DNA of 64,000 bases from Yamagishiella unicocca (GCA_003116995.1 BDSL01000143.1:1-64000); one strand, 5' to 3'. Positions 11,432 to 23,066 are shown, counted from the stretch's first letter. Made by a program: numbers and translations. Notes: generated from the letters alone by a model not told the origin.

Positions 11432-14400
11432 ATGGTGAACCTTACGGAAAACCAGCTAAGGATCGTTCAACAGTTGTACAATGCAGCTGCACGGCTTCGT
11501 TATGTATCAGTATCGGGGACCGGCTTGCCCGACGTGTCAGGCCAACCCGATCCTCCGCCGACCGCTATCCAAGTGGCTGACGACGTCGAATACATTTGTC
11601 GAATCATGGTATCGCGCGATGTAAAAGGCGGCAACGATGTCAGTCTGGCGCCGCAGTTCGTCAGAAGCATCTGCCGAGCCCTGCAGCGCGTCTTGGCTGT
11701 CTCAGTGCGGAAGCCGGCAAAACTCTCAGCCAGTGGCTTCATCAGCCAAGAAGACCTTACGTATAGCGTGGTCACACGCCATGCTTTGGAGCTTGCTTTG
11801 GAGCTAAGCTCTTTGCCGATGGCCGGGGAGTCGAGTACGTCAGTCGACTTCACGGGCAACGCCGTTGTTACCGACTTCGCGCTGACGCTCATGCGCATGC
11901 ACACCTTCCACTGCTTCAGCCGGCAGCTTGCGGCCATCACCGCCGTCGCATCAGAGGAGTTGTGGCCGGCAGCATGGACGTCAGCGGCGACAAGGGACGC
12001 GGAGGGCGCTGCAGCCGGAACGCGTACTGCATCTGAGCATATGCATCATACCGATAGCCCCGGAGAGCCTGTACGGGAGTACATTACCGCGGTGTTGTCC
12101 GGGGGCGTGAACCTGCTGCTTGCGCTGTCAGCAGTTGGGAGCGCTGTGCCCGACGACTATGTTCCGCCACTCGATGCTGAAAGCGGGGCGATGGCGACGG
12201 GGGCAGAGCAGATGGACATGCCCAGGCGGCGCGCTATGGTGTGCGAGCTGGCGGCGGCGTTACGCGACAGCTGCTTTGCAGAGCACTTAGCGAAGGCTTG
12301 GTTAACCCTGCAGTGCAAGCCCTCGGAGTCGCGGCCCTTGCCGCAGCAGGCGGATGAGGGTTGGATGGCAAGCCTCCTATTCGGCCTCAGCAATTTGCAT
12401 CAGATCAGCTTTCGCTGCAGAGAGGAGGGCATGGAGGCAGAAGCCGCAGCCCTGCAAGGCGTTCTTGCCGGCCCCTGCGTGCAGTGCCTGGTGCTGGCGA
12501 TCGGGGTGGCGACGTTGCACTCCGCTGATGGCGGCCCCGTGTACGGCATGCCTCAGGAGCTGCTGTGCTGCCTGCCGATACCAGACCACGTGGATTTATG
12601 GGATGAAGTTGACAGGTGCTACATCTTTGACAATGTCTTGAACGGTGTAACCCAAATGATGATCGTAGCATCAAATTGCACAACGCGTTCACCACCGCTG
12701 GGGCGCCGCACTACGATTGCGCTGCTGCTGCGGATAGGCCGCTGCGCCATGGCATCGATGCTGACGTGGACACGGCTCCGGGACGCAGAGGTGCATCAGG
12801 TGTCGCCCTCTCCACCACCCACCGCAAGTGCCGGCGGGGGTAGCGGCGACGGCGCCGTCCAGCCGCCATCTGGCCCGCCTGGCTGCAAGCTGGCGGTGTT
12901 GACTTGCGTGGCAGCCCTAAACCTGGCGGTGAAGTGGCCTGGCGCAGCGATGAGGGTCCTAGCGGAGGAGGAGTATTGGAGGCTGGTGGCTGGCACTGCC
13001 CGTGAGCTGCAGGTAGCGGACTTGGCACGCGAGCACCTGCACATGTTCGCCCAACTGCTGCAGCCGCCACCCGGGTTCGAGCCCGGTTTGCAGCTAGGCG
13101 GTAAGTGAAGGATTAAGACATGTATACGCATGCGTGTGGCTTCGGGCACGTCTGGGCGTAGTTAGTGCATGTGTTTCGAGTGTCCGCATGCTGGCTGTTC
13201 ACCCATTTGGGGAGGAAGCAGCATTGGGGTACGCTGGTGGCATGGCGGATGGGTGGGTGCAGGGTTGAGCAGGGCCTGGGCGCTTGGGTAAGCAACCCCG
13301 CCACGCACGTCGTCGTGGATCGCCGTTCGGTGCTCGCTCTGCGTTCGCTGAGGGACGAGGGGTTACGTGTCCATTCGGTTGGTCGTTGCATGTGCAGCTC
13401 GTCCTACCACCCACCAACAACTGGTCCCGATTCGTTTCATCTTTCGCACATACCTCCCGTTCCCGCAGGCCTCTTGCCGCCATCACCTCCGCCCTGGACG
13501 GCGATGGCGCTCAGCGGGGGCCTGCTGCCCTGTCTGGAGCGCCTGCTGCGGCGGGCGGGTGAGGCACCACGCGGCCCAGAAGCAGCTGTCGTGAGTGCCC
13601 TGTCATGGAACCATCTGTGGTCCCTGCTCGCCTACGGCGAGCCACATCAGGCGGCGGCGCTGATGGCCACTCTTGGCAAAGTCGTGCGGCGCGTGGTGCT
13701 CGGCGATACCACGGGGAACAACCCGACTGCTGACACTGGGCCGCTAGGCGGCGGTGGCCTGGAGGAGGACTTTCCGTTGCGCTTATCTTTGGTACTGGTC
13801 CAGGGCGTTCAATGGACACAGAATTCTTATGCCTCCCGGCACCTGCAGGAAGGCGGTGGTGGCAACTCGCCGGCAGCGGCAGCCGCTCAGCAACTGGCCC
13901 AGCTTTTATTTTACGGGGCCCGTGATTGGTTGCCATCGTTGTCGCGCCTGTGGACGGTGCGGCTATCGCACCCGCGGCAGCATCGTCGGTCCATGGACTT
14001 CGTCGACACTGCGGTCCTTTCCTGGGTATATCATCTGGCGTTGTCGGTATGTCCGGAACCGGTTGCGGCGGTGGTGGCCAACGGCATGCCCGCCGACGTG
14101 GCGGCGGCGGCGGTGAGCGATTTGACCCGGATGTTGGCGCACGAGATGGGCGTGGTGGCGCAGCTGGGAGTGGCCCTGGGCGCCGCGAGGGAGCTGCACG
14201 GCAGCGGCTGCTGGGACACAAGCCACCTGAGGAGTCTACTCAAGTGCTGCAATGCTGTGGCTTCATTGCTCGCACCCAACGTTCAGCTGGCAGTCTTGCA
14301 ATCCGCGTTCGCCCAAGAAGCGGCAGGCGCTGAGGGCGGCAGTGGCGCAGCTGGCAGCAGCGCCGGGGGCAACGTCAGCGGCAGCGGCCGGCCTGCTGGT

Positions 14401-14946
14401 GGCGGGCGCGGGTCGCAACCACGCCGTGACGGCCGCGGCCGTGGTGGCAGTAGCACTGCCGCTGCTGGCAGTGGTCCTGTTGCTGATGACGGTTCAGGAG
14501 CACCGGCCGCAGCAGGCAGCAGCGCGGCCGGTGCTGGCGCTGCCGGGCGTGGCGAGGCCAACGTGTTCGGCTGGCTTCCGCGCAACTTCCGTTACTTGCA
14601 GGAGGTGCTGCAGCGTGAGGAGGACTGCACGACTCACGCTGTGAACGCGGGGCTGATGGCAGAGCTGCTGGAGCTGTGGGTGTCAGGCAGGATGGACGGT
14701 TCGCTTCGTTTGGTCTTTGTTGCTGACGAGCTTTTTGACCTGGCGCTGGTGTCGGCTCGCGGCCTGCTGCGCACCTGCAGCTACCGCGGCTGCACCAACC
14801 TGGCCGGAGACAGCGAGGCGGAGCTGCGGCTGCGGGCGTGTGACGGCTGCGGCGCGGCGTGGTACTGCTGCCGGGAGTGCCAGCTGGCGCACTGGCGGGC
14901 GGGGCACAGGGAGCAGTGCGGCGGGCGTCAGAGGCGGGGAGGATGA
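11432..14946 (+). CDS. MYND-finger protein, tandem copy B (1,048 aa, two exons)
   Basis: Exon 1 is 11,432-13,100 and exon 2 is 13,469-14,946, with the same phase-1 junction and glycine codon as copy A. The intron is only 368 nt. The protein is collinear with A. Identity is uneven: the block around MDMPRRRAMV, the HSADGGPVYGMPQELL block, the Gly/Arg linker and the C-terminal MYND finger (residues about 993-1,040) are almost identical, while the N-terminus and the middle of exon 2 differ strongly. All MYND cysteines and the histidine are present. The role is not recognisable beyond a MYND adaptor. Local duplication followed by gene conversion would explain the pattern. Confidence 0.85.
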
Positions 14947-16993
14947 CCGCTGAGGAGCCAGTGGGGGTCATGTTTCCCAGAGGCGTCACAGGAGGCGGGA
15001 GGCTGACCGTGAATGAGTGAATTCCTAGGGGACCCCGTCGAATGGTGGGGGGCCGGAAACGACATTCGCCTTGCTGGGCGGGAGGGTTCTCCGTATGCGC
15101 GTCCTGGCCGAGGAACGGAGGAGAGGTGAGGGAGATGCGATGGCATGCGCAGTGGTGGTTGGCTGTGGAGCCGTGGTTGATCACGGAAGTGTCTGCGCAG
15201 TAGCGGATGGCGGCTTCGAAGGCCAGAACGAGCGTCAGCGGCTCCAAAGGGCAGTGTACAACGGCCAGAGCGCCGGCTATGTTGCAAGCCCTTCAGTGTT
15301 GGATGCAGGAAGTCCGTCATCGAAACACCGCCATCTTGCGCATGCCTTTTAAGCGCGACCGGTATGGCGATAGTTATGGGAGTGTACATGCACATTGAGG
15401 ACGACCGGGCGCCAGGCTCTCACTGTGTCAAGACAGAGGATATGCGACCAACACAGTACATGACAACCGCACCCACTTCTTGCTTTCTCCTAAGCCTCAA
15501 AACGATTCCTTTTCGCGCCCCTGATTCGTGTGGCTTACAGGAAAGACCTGAGCGCCTTATTTACTGTTCAACTAGTCAGGTTCGCACGCAAGGTGGCGCG
15601 ATGCCCTACACATGGAACGGGCCACAAAATGCCAGACGCCCTGCGGTATAGAGATGCACAGCAGTGCACGCAGTCAGACAAACCTGCCGCTATGTAGTAC
15701 TGACGCCACCGTATGCAGCTTCACATCAAGTGACGACGATATGTCTCGCAGTCAGCCTGCAGCTGACGGTGCATGCCTCTCAAGTACGCAGTGGGAACAC
15801 AACGGGAAAGCCCACAAGAATGGCACCAGTGGAGGTGTACAGGAAGGAGGCCTGCCCACTCCCTCCTCTCACGCGTACAAAAACACCAAAATGCTGGTAC
15901 GCCTTGCAACTGTAAACCGCCGACTGACTCGCCTGGCACTGCAGCGAGCTGGACGATCCAGCCATCCAAAGCAGCGCAGCCACGACTAACGCACCCCCGA
16001 CGATGATCAGGCTACCGTAGCATACCGTGTCACGCACGCAAGCCGACGTGGCCGTCCACAGGTAACCCGAGTGCGCCGTCACTTTGAAGCACTAGGATAG
16101 GTATACACGACAGCCACGTGGCCAGTTTCTACCACTCAAACCCCTCGTGCAGCTGCGGGCCATAGCAGAGACCGCAGCACCATGGACGGGTTGGGGCCCT
16201 TGTTGAAAGGCGGCGCCCAGTCCGTCTTAAGAAGCTATCATTGCGCCGCCGCAAAAGGCAGTCATGCAGCGACCCGTGTTATGTTTGGGTCCTCACAGTG
16301 CAGGACCGGCCTGTTATCACTAGTAGTAATCCAGCACACGCGTCCATAAGCTATCTAGCACGTATGGGGTACCCCTCCTGCCTGCCCTTCTGAAGGTCAG
16401 CAGCAGCTTTAAAGCCGCTCCACAATGCAGCAGGCCGCCGTCTGACACAGCACATGGTCGTTGTGCACCCACAATCGCCAGCCTATCTGTGCAGCCGTTA
16501 AAAATCGCATGCGAGTTGCTCTACCTACCGGCCCGACTCAAGTTGTCAGGCTGGGTTCTGTGCCGCAAGGCTCCACCGCGGCGTCGCTTCCGTCCCCCAT
16601 CAACACAAACCGGGTCGCTCACGGGTTCCGTATTTGGCCCAACAGGCAGGTGTCCGCGCCTGCGCTGCGTGGTGGCCGCTGGCTGCGCTGAACGGTACCC
16701 CAGGGTGCACAGTAGCGGATGACACCCCATGAAAGCTGCGTCAGGTGCGGTGCGCGATCTCGCACCGTCGGTATGACCCACATGGCACCAAGGATGCTGC
16801 TATGCAGGGAAACGGTTTGGTAACTGCGGTGCGCAAGGCCAGACGGTAGCAACGCTGCAAGGCGATCGGAACCGTTGATGTGTAAAGACACGCCGTCGAC
16901 GAAGAGAGTCCCCTCCCTATGCGTTGGCTTGCTGTGTCGGACCCAACTTTGCTAGCTCTCGCAAAAGTAGCTGGAATTGGACGGCGGCGCCTG
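14947..16993. other. Intergenic region between converging genes
   Basis: About 2 kb between the stop of MYND gene B (plus) and the stop of the Mpv17-family gene (minus). It should contain both 3' UTRs. Short open frames on both strands lack a convincing ATG, splice context or domain. I see no RNA gene or element. Confidence 0.5.
15911..15915 (+). terminator. Candidate TGTAA poly(A) signal for MYND gene B
   Basis: TGTAA is the usual green-algal polyadenylation signal. This one is 965 nt after the stop, so the assignment is weak. Confidence 0.2.
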
Positions 16994-17800
16994 TTACGCC
17001 GCTGCTGCCTTGGTCATCACCTGCAGCGCCTGCGCGCGCTTGGATCTGAGGATGAGGAAGGTAGTCCAGACCAGCGCCACGACGTTGATGAACAGAACGC
17101 GGAACTGGAGCGGTACGAAGCGGTAATTGATGAGCGCAGCCAGCGGCCACAGACGCCACCCGGTCAGCTGCACGCCCGGGTAGTCCTTGGGGACCTTCTG
17201 CAGCACGGCGCCCAAGGGCCGGCCCTCCAGGACTAGGGCGGCAAAAGACATGAACAGAACTGCAATTGGGGTTGGGCGACGGTCGGGAAGGTTAGGGTTC
17301 GCTTGGGAGAGAAGAAGCCCGCCAAATTTTGTTGGGTCAGTTTGGAAGGCGCTTGGCTACTTGATTGTATATTTATATACACAATCAAGTAAGTAGCCGA
17401 GCCCAGAGTTTGGCTCTGACCCACGTGGCTTACCGTTGCAGACGGGACCATAGGTGAGCTGGTCCACGAGCACCTTCAGCAAGACTGTTTTGAAGTCCTT
17501 CTTGCCCGAGAACAACCACTCCATAAACTTCTGCCAGTAATGTGCTGATGGCCCGGTGTACAGGCAGCCGAAGCACGCAACCGCCAAGGTACGCTTAACG
17601 TTCTTGGAGCTGCCCGAAAGAATCAGCTGAGCGACAACGTCGCTGAGGCCAGCGACGCAAGCAGATGTTATGCATTTGGTGCGAAGGGGTCGCCTGTTAA
17701 GCTCTTGAATGTACTTGTTCCAGCACAGCTTAACTATGCCTCCGCTGAGGGGTGCACTTCCACCAGCTGGCTCCGCAGGCGTAATTTGTTGCTTCTCCAT
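16994..17800 (-). CDS. Mpv17/PMP22 family membrane protein (210 aa, two exons)
   Basis: Exon 1 is 17,434-17,800 and exon 2 is 16,994-17,259 on the minus strand. The donor (AACG/GTAAG) and acceptor (TTGCAG/TT) are phase 1 and rebuild valine. The protein has the Mpv17/PMP22 layout: WNKYIQELNRRPLRTKCITS near the start, GLSDVVAQ, GPSAHYWQKFMEW, DQLTYGPV, and the signature WPLAALINYRFVPLQFRVLF near residues 175-195, then VVALVWTTFL. Length is normal for the family. Four hydrophobic segments are expected. Members lie in the inner mitochondrial, peroxisomal or chloroplast membrane; location here cannot be decided. It is transcribed divergently from uL14m with a 277-bp shared 5' region. Confidence 0.92.
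17363..17402. repeat. Long hairpin inside the Mpv17-family intron
   Basis: GGCTACTTGATTGT on the left pairs with ACAATCAA plus GTAGCC on the right around an AT-rich loop; one arm has a four-base duplication (GTAAGTAG). It takes up much of the 174-nt intron. It may be a remnant of a tiny inverted-repeat element. Confidence 0.55.
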
Positions 17801-18077
17801 TCTTGAGGCGTTCGTGTGAAAGGATGACTATGTTTACATGCAATCCTTCGGGGAAAAAGTGGAGGGAACGAGGGGACATGTGTACAGCAGATCCGAAACC
17901 TTCGCTTCGTCCAGCAGTGGCCCCTTGTAACTATTGCACTCTGGACGCGCCAGCTATTCGTACCCACTCCAAGCAGAGTTGAATCCTTAATTCGGCAGTT
18001 TCGTATCCGTGTGGGCATATACAAGGGAGTAGGTGCAATAGAAAGGATCGTACATAGCGCCAATAGAATAACAAAAT
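17801..18077. promoter_or_regulatory. Bidirectional 5' region between the Mpv17 family gene and uL14m
   Basis: This 277-bp interval lies between divergent start codons, so it must hold both 5' UTRs and core promoters. No clear TATA box or other motif stands out. The assignment rests on position only. Confidence 0.45.
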
Positions 18078-18440
18078 ATGATTCCCAAGTATTCTTTCCT
18101 CAAGGTAATAGACAACTCCGGCGCCAGGCTCGCCCAAGTGATAGGCTTTTACGGTCATCAAGGTGGATATGCCAGCATAGGAGATGTTGTGAAAGTAGTC
18201 GTTAAAGAAGCTCGTGGAGAGAAAGTCCCGGCGGGTACGATGAGGAAGGCCGTCATCGTGGAGCAGAAGTACCCGTTTCACCGCAAGAACGGGAGCCATG
18301 TTCAGTACCTTCGCAACTCAGCGGTACTTCTCAGCGAAAAAGGACAGCCCATCGGCAACCGCGTCAAGTCGCTCCTCAGCTTCGAGTTCAACAAACCGCG
18401 GTGGGCCAAGCTGAGATCGCTGTCCAAGCGGCTGTTTTAG
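18078..18440 (+). CDS. Mitochondrial large-subunit ribosomal protein uL14 (L14), 120 aa
   Basis: A single-exon gene for a bacterial-type uL14. It starts MIPKYSFLKVIDNSGARLAQ, has the conserved GDVVKVVVKEA segment, the RKAVIVEQK strand and LLSEKGQPIGNRV, a normal position for the L14 signature. Length matches bacterial and mitochondrial L14 (about 120 aa). Cytosolic eukaryotic uL14 would be longer and different, and plastid rpl14 is plastid-encoded in green algae, so a mitochondrial ribosome role is inferred. There is no long presequence; the basic N-terminus may carry targeting. It has a full stop and no intron. Confidence 0.9.
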   Translation: MIPKYSFLKVIDNSGARLAQVIGFYGHQGGYASIGDVVKVVVKEARGEKVPAGTMRKAVIVEQKYPFHRKNGSHVQYLRNSAVLLSEKGQPIGNRVKSLLSFEFNKPRWAKLRSLSKRLF

Positions 18441-19560
18441 GCTGGACGTCTACGCCATGTGCAGGGATGGGTTTGGGGCCGCTTCGGGTCCACTCTAGCT
18501 GGAGATGGGTTGGAAGGCCGGGTTTGACAGGGCCGTAGGCTGGGGTTGACGAGGCGGGTCGGATGCGTGCTGCGCGTATGTAGCAACGGTAGAAGTGATG
18601 TGTCCGGAAGGGCATTATTGGTTTGATATAACAGCGTATGGTAGTCCCTGGTAAAGGCGGCGTCGACCTGCGGCGCAAGCGAGTATGCGCCTGCAGGAGC
18701 GAGTCAATGAAGGGCCGGCTTTTGGCTGGTGCTCACTGGCCCGGCGCAAATGATGTCTGAACACGCGAAGTGCGCACCCAGCCGCTAAGCATCTTGGGTT
18801 TCGCTCTCCGTGTAGCTGTTGGTTGGGTAGCCGTGGTTTGTCGCGTTCCATGTATGGTTGATGTTAACCTAGCTCGAAGCGCAAAGGCGGACGGGACGCA
18901 CCGGCTTTGGGGCTGTGCTGGTTCATTGGTATTGTGACGTGGTTAGCTCCTTACCAGTATACGCGATAGCAGCCCACAACAGAAGCCGTTTCTGTACGTT
19001 TTACACACAGGTCGCGCTCAGTAGATGCAGGGCGTGCGGAACATTGTGTACATGGGTTCTGTGCGCAGGATTGCCCATGTGTATGCACAGCTAGATTTAA
19101 GCCAGAGGCCTGAAGACGCTGTGATGCGCCCCATGCTAACGGTATGAAGTGCTGTTGATGCAAAATGTGAATGTAGCATGTATGTCGATTGCGTGTAGCG
19201 TCCCAACTGGGAATCCTCCGAGTGGTCTGCACGTCATAGGTGCTACGTCCGCCGCTTGGCTCTTTCCAACATTTGATAGCATGCTAGGCAAGTGTAAAGT
19301 AATTTATCAGTTCTATCCTAAGGGCATGGTAATGTAATTGCTTTCCGAGCCGTGCGGCTCCTCGCATTCAACTTGCAGCATCGTACGACAACGTGCGCGA
19401 AAGGTTGCCTACATGTCCTAGTAAAACGTTGATCGTGATGCCTTATACTTCGTCATACATGTGCCGGATCAACGAGCTCTGTTGTGTCTGCCACATCGTC
19501 AGCACAAAATTCATCAACTGCACTGCCTGATAGGCTATTCATTTGTCAAGGGAAGCAGGC
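18441..19560. other. 3' UTR of uL14m and 5' region of PurN
   Basis: No supported coding sequence. A TGTAA at 19,293-19,297 could end the uL14m transcript. The remaining ~260 bp before ATG 19,561 should contain the PurN promoter and 5' UTR. Confidence 0.45.
19293..19297 (+). terminator. Candidate TGTAA poly(A) signal for uL14m
   Basis: TGTAA lies 853 nt after the uL14m stop, within the range of long algal 3' UTRs. No closer same-strand copy was noticed. Confidence 0.3.
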
Positions 19561-20481
19561 ATGCTGCAATTAGGTGCTGGTGATGCTCTGATGAGGCTAC
19601 GGACAGCGCAGCGGGCTGTCGCCGCGACTTCCGCGTTGCCGACAGCCTGTTCTGCCGGCATCACGCCGCGGCGTGCTGCGCCGGCTCCTTGCGCAGTCGC
19701 AACAATCCAACTTGGCCATCTCAACTGCACATCACTCCACTCGCCAAAGCACGCTCCCAGCCCTCTGCCAGCCAGCTCGCGGTCGGTCGTCGCTGCGGCA
19801 CATGGTGCCCTGCCCGAGTACACGCTCGAGACCAAGCCTCCCGTCCGGCTGGCCCTTTTCGTCTCCGGCGGAGGGTCAAACTTTAAAGCCATCCATGCCG
19901 CCTGCCTGGACGGCCGCATCAACGGCACGGTGGTCGCGGTCGTCAGCGATGTGCCCAGCTGCGGTGGCGTCAAGTACGCGATCGACCACGGCATCCCGAC
20001 TCTTACCTACCCCATCGTCAAGAAGGGCGAGTTTCAAGGCCAGGGCCTCACCGCCGCGCAACTTGTTGACGGGCTCAAGAACACCTACCGGGCCGAGTAC
20101 GTCCTCCTCGCTGGCTACCTCAAGCTCATCCCGGGCGAGCTCTGCCGCGCCTTCCCGCGCGCTATGCTCAACATCCACCCCGGCCTGCTGCCGTCCTTCG
20201 GCGGCAAGGGCTACTACGGCGAGCGTGTCCACCAGGCGGTTGTTGCGTCGGGGGCACGCTTCTCGGGCCCCACAGTGCACTTCGTGGACGAGGAGTTCGA
20301 CACCGGGCCCATCCTGGCGCAGCGCGTGGTCCCCGTGTACCCCACCGACACGCCCAAGCAGCTGGCCGCGAGGGTGCTGAAGGAGGAGCACCAGGTGTAC
20401 CCGCACTGCGTGGCGGCGCTGTGCGACGGGCGGATAGCTTGGCGGGAGGACGGGATCCCCATCCTGTGGGAGGCGAAGTGA
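19561..20481 (+). CDS. purN: Phosphoribosylglycinamide formyltransferase (PurN/GART), organelle-targeted, 306 aa
   Basis: Single exon. The enzyme transfers the formyl group of 10-formyl-tetrahydrofolate to GAR, the third step of purine synthesis. Residues 1 to about 90 are Ala/Ser/Arg-rich, like a chloroplast or mitochondrial transit peptide. The catalytic domain starts at PPVRLALFVSGGGSNFKAI, with the phosphate-binding SGGGSN loop. The catalytic triad is visible: Asn204 and His206 in NIHPGLLPSFGGKGYYG, and Asp247 in DEEFDTGPI. The C-terminal RVLKEEHQVYPHCVAAL helix is typical. ATG 19,561 is the first ATG of the frame. It is monofunctional, as in plants and bacteria, not the trifunctional animal fusion. 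Confidence 0.96.
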   Translation: MLQLGAGDALMRLRTAQRAVAATSALPTACSAGITPRRAAPAPCAVATIQLGHLNCTSLHSPKHAPSPLPASSRSVVAAAHGALPEYTLETKPPVRLALFVSGGGSNFKAIHAACLDGRINGTVVAVVSDVPSCGGVKYAIDHGIPTLTYPIVKKGEFQGQGLTAAQLVDGLKNTYRAEYVLLAGYLKLIPGELCRAFPRAMLNIHPGLLPSFGGKGYYGERVHQAVVASGARFSGPTVHFVDEEFDTGPILAQRVVPVYPTDTPKQLAARVLKEEHQVYPHCVAALCDGRIAWREDGIPILWEAK

Positions 20482-20512
20482 GGGCGAGGAGGGGCGGCTG
20501 GCTGAGGGATGG

Positions 20513-20560
20513 GGTTGCAAAAAGGGACCGGTTACTCGACGTGGGAAGTGGAGCGTCCGC
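20513..20560 (+). repeat. Type III module copy in the PurN 3' region
   Basis: GGACCGGTTACTCGACGTGG followed by GAAGTGGAGCG, starting 32 nt after the PurN stop. It closely resembles the type III intronic modules of NPC1, for example at 42,903 and 43,965. It is one of few copies outside an intron. Confidence 0.65.
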
Positions 20561-21734
20561 AGGTTGGGGTGCGGGGGATGCAAAATCGACCTGGTGGGAT
20601 AACGGGGGAGAGGGCATCGGGGACGACGAGCGGCGATGGGCTGCGGAAGTGGTGGCTGGAGGTGCGGCCTGCGTTGGCCGCACGCCGGCTGTGGTAGAGC
20701 TGTGTAGCAGTGCGCCGGTTGGCGGCTGGACACGTCGACTGGCTGGGGTGACAGGGGCAGTCGGGGTGGGGTAGGGCACAAGAGGTTAGTGTATGAGTGG
20801 TACATGAGTAGTGGACACAGTACCGAGTAAGAGAAATCTGGACCCTTAACTTCGTGACGAGCGCTTCAGGAGAGGCTGGAGAGGCTGACGGAAGGGTTTC
20901 GGGATTCGAGCAGCGAGCGTACGCCGCAAGGCGGAATGTGCACGCAACCACGCATACGTGATCGCGGTGGAACTGCTTCCTCGCCTTGAATTATCACCGG
21001 TGGTGGCTTGCTTTTGTTGCGTTGGGTTGTGGTTGGCGGCTTTTTGCAGGTGGAAGGCGCAGACGAGCGGCATTTACATTCGTATGCGCGCTGGTGGCTA
21101 TACGCCTCTATGCACAGGGCGCGGACACGGGCACGGGCACGAGCAACGCATCATAGGTGCGTCGCTCGCGGAATTTTGTAAAAGGTCGCCAGTGGATCCG
21201 ATTTGCGGTGTCATTCCCTCGTTTATTCCTGCGGTCTGGAAGGGGTTCGACTGTCTGGGACATCAGGATGTCTCTCACGCCGGCTGAGTAGCTTCATGTA
21301 TTCTGGTGTCGAGCACGGGAACAGGAGCGTAGGGGCTGGGCAGGGCTGGGGGGCGTGGATATGAGGAAATGCATGCATCCATAGGGTTTCGGCGCCTGAC
21401 GGTACTCAGGCAGAAAGAGTTTGGCAGGGAGTGATTGGCGACCTCGAGCAAAACCAGCGCTGTCGTGTGCGCAGGTGTACAGAGTCAGGGCCAACCGTGG
21501 CAGGCCGGCGTCCTCAGAACTTTCCACACGCATCTGTCATCGCGCAGGATTGCGAAGCCTTTGCAATAATATCGTACTTACGCCAGTGACATGCGGCCTT
21601 GGGGGCAGCTTGGCGGTCTGGACGATGCACGACGGCGGTCAGTTTGGTCGCGGCAACTCCGTTACACGTCGTTAGCCTCAAACTGCTATCATACAAAACA
21701 ATACAAATCGCTTATTACTTAGCGCTTAATTGAA
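20561..21734. other. PurN 3' UTR and SDHAF2 5' region
   Basis: No supported gene. A TGTAA at 21,177-21,181 is a reasonable PurN poly(A) signal. The last ~550 bp should include the SDHAF2 promoter. Confidence 0.45.
21177..21181 (+). terminator. Candidate TGTAA poly(A) signal for PurN
   Basis: TGTAA is 696 nt after the stop codon, on the sense strand. Assigned by motif and position only. Confidence 0.35.
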
Positions 21735-23066
21735 ATGCTTGCCCGCGCGGGCGCATCTCTAGGTATCGTTTGGGTGCAGCGTGCCGCGGCGGCGTCCAGC
21801 CTGCCTTCAACTTCTTACTCTTCAGTAACGACAGCAGCGACGCGCGATGATGGGGTTGTCTCTGAAGAGCGCCATCGAGGGGTGCGTTTCAACGGTGCAC
21901 CATCCTCGGAACGGAAGGCACAGGTCTAAAGTCCACTGACCTCAAAAATATGTTGCAGATAGTAAATAAACTCCTGTATCGGAGCAAGCAGCGAGGGTTT
22001 CTGGAGCTAGACTTGCTGATGGGACTGTGGGCGGAGACACATATCCCGAAGATGGACATGGCTCAGCTGGACGAAATGGCGCGAGTACTGGACGAGGTGG
22101 GGCTTAGACACTAACACCGCTCAGTGTTTACTGGGGAACTGACGCGTGGTTGCGCACGGTACTCCGCAGGAGAACCCCGACCTGTTCAAGTGGCTGACAG
22201 GGCAACTGCAGCCACCCGAACACCTCATCAAGAACTCCGTGTTCGAGGTGAGAACCTCATGATGGGCTAATGGGTGCGGCGGAAAAGTCAGGCGGCCGCG
22301 ATGACGCGCACGGCAACTGCTTGGCTAGCGTTTAGCGATGTTCGGGCGGGGGTAGGTGCTGGGTTTAGTGCCAGCCCAGCACAGTCTTCCGGCGGCTACT
22401 CAGGCCACCTCTGTACCCCTACATGCATGCATAAGGCAACCGTTGCACGGTGTTGGAAGCCATGTGTGGCTCCGCAAGTGGGGCATCCGAGTCCATCTCA
22501 GTCAAACTCTTCCCCGGTATGCATCATTACAGCACGTACTGTGACCGTGAGGACAAACACTTGAAAGGTAGAAACTGTGCGGCCCTAGGCAGGCTGCCAG
22601 GAAATCAGGGTGACGCACGACGCTCAACCTAAATCTTAAACTGTTGCCGTACCGCATGCGTACCACGAAGGGGAAGCCAAAGGCGCGACTGCTTAGGCAG
22701 GACAGCGCCAGGCAGCCAGGCAGCTAGGCAGCGCAAATCGAAAAGTCGACGTCGGGGAACAGCCTAGCTTTGGGATACCTGTTTTCCTTTGTGGCCACAG
22801 GTCATGGCTGATCGTTGCTGAACACCGCGACCCCATCTACGGCGGGTTACCTCGGCAGCCTTTCTCCTGTAGTTGCTAGGGCCCCGCACGTCAGCAATTG
22901 AATGGACCCCTGGGCGCGAGCGGCTTTAACGAGGCACCCGCCCCGCCCCTAATCGCAGTCGATCCGAGGCCACGTGGCGCAGCAGCTGCTGGAGTCGTCG
23001 CCGGCCCAGACACGTGCGGCCGCGGGGCGCGACTGGGTGCGGGGCTGGGACGATAGCTGGAGGTGA
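21735..23066 (+). CDS. SDHAF2: Succinate dehydrogenase assembly factor 2 (SDHAF2/Sdh5), four exons
   Basis: Mitochondrial factor that promotes FAD attachment to the complex II flavoprotein. Exon 2 (21,959-22,096) carries the family signature LLYRSKQRGFLELDLLMGLW; exon 3 (22,170-22,247) encodes ENPDLFKWLTGQ and the PPEH segment; exon 4 (22,959-23,066) ends in RGHVAQQLLES and DWVRGWDDSWR, the conserved C-terminus. All three introns are phase 0. Exon 1 starts at ATG 21,735 and encodes a basic, Ala/Ser-rich mitochondrial presequence. Its donor is uncertain: GTGCGT at 21,882 gives a 77-nt intron and 156 aa, while GT at 21,924 gives only a 35-nt intron and 170 aa. I prefer the first. The gene lies 610 nt upstream of REV1 on the same strand. 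Confidence 0.92.

Noticed and set aside
15780..16082. Minus-strand 100-codon frame with a hydrophobic stretch
   Set aside because: No ATG near its start, no splice partners and no recognisable domain.
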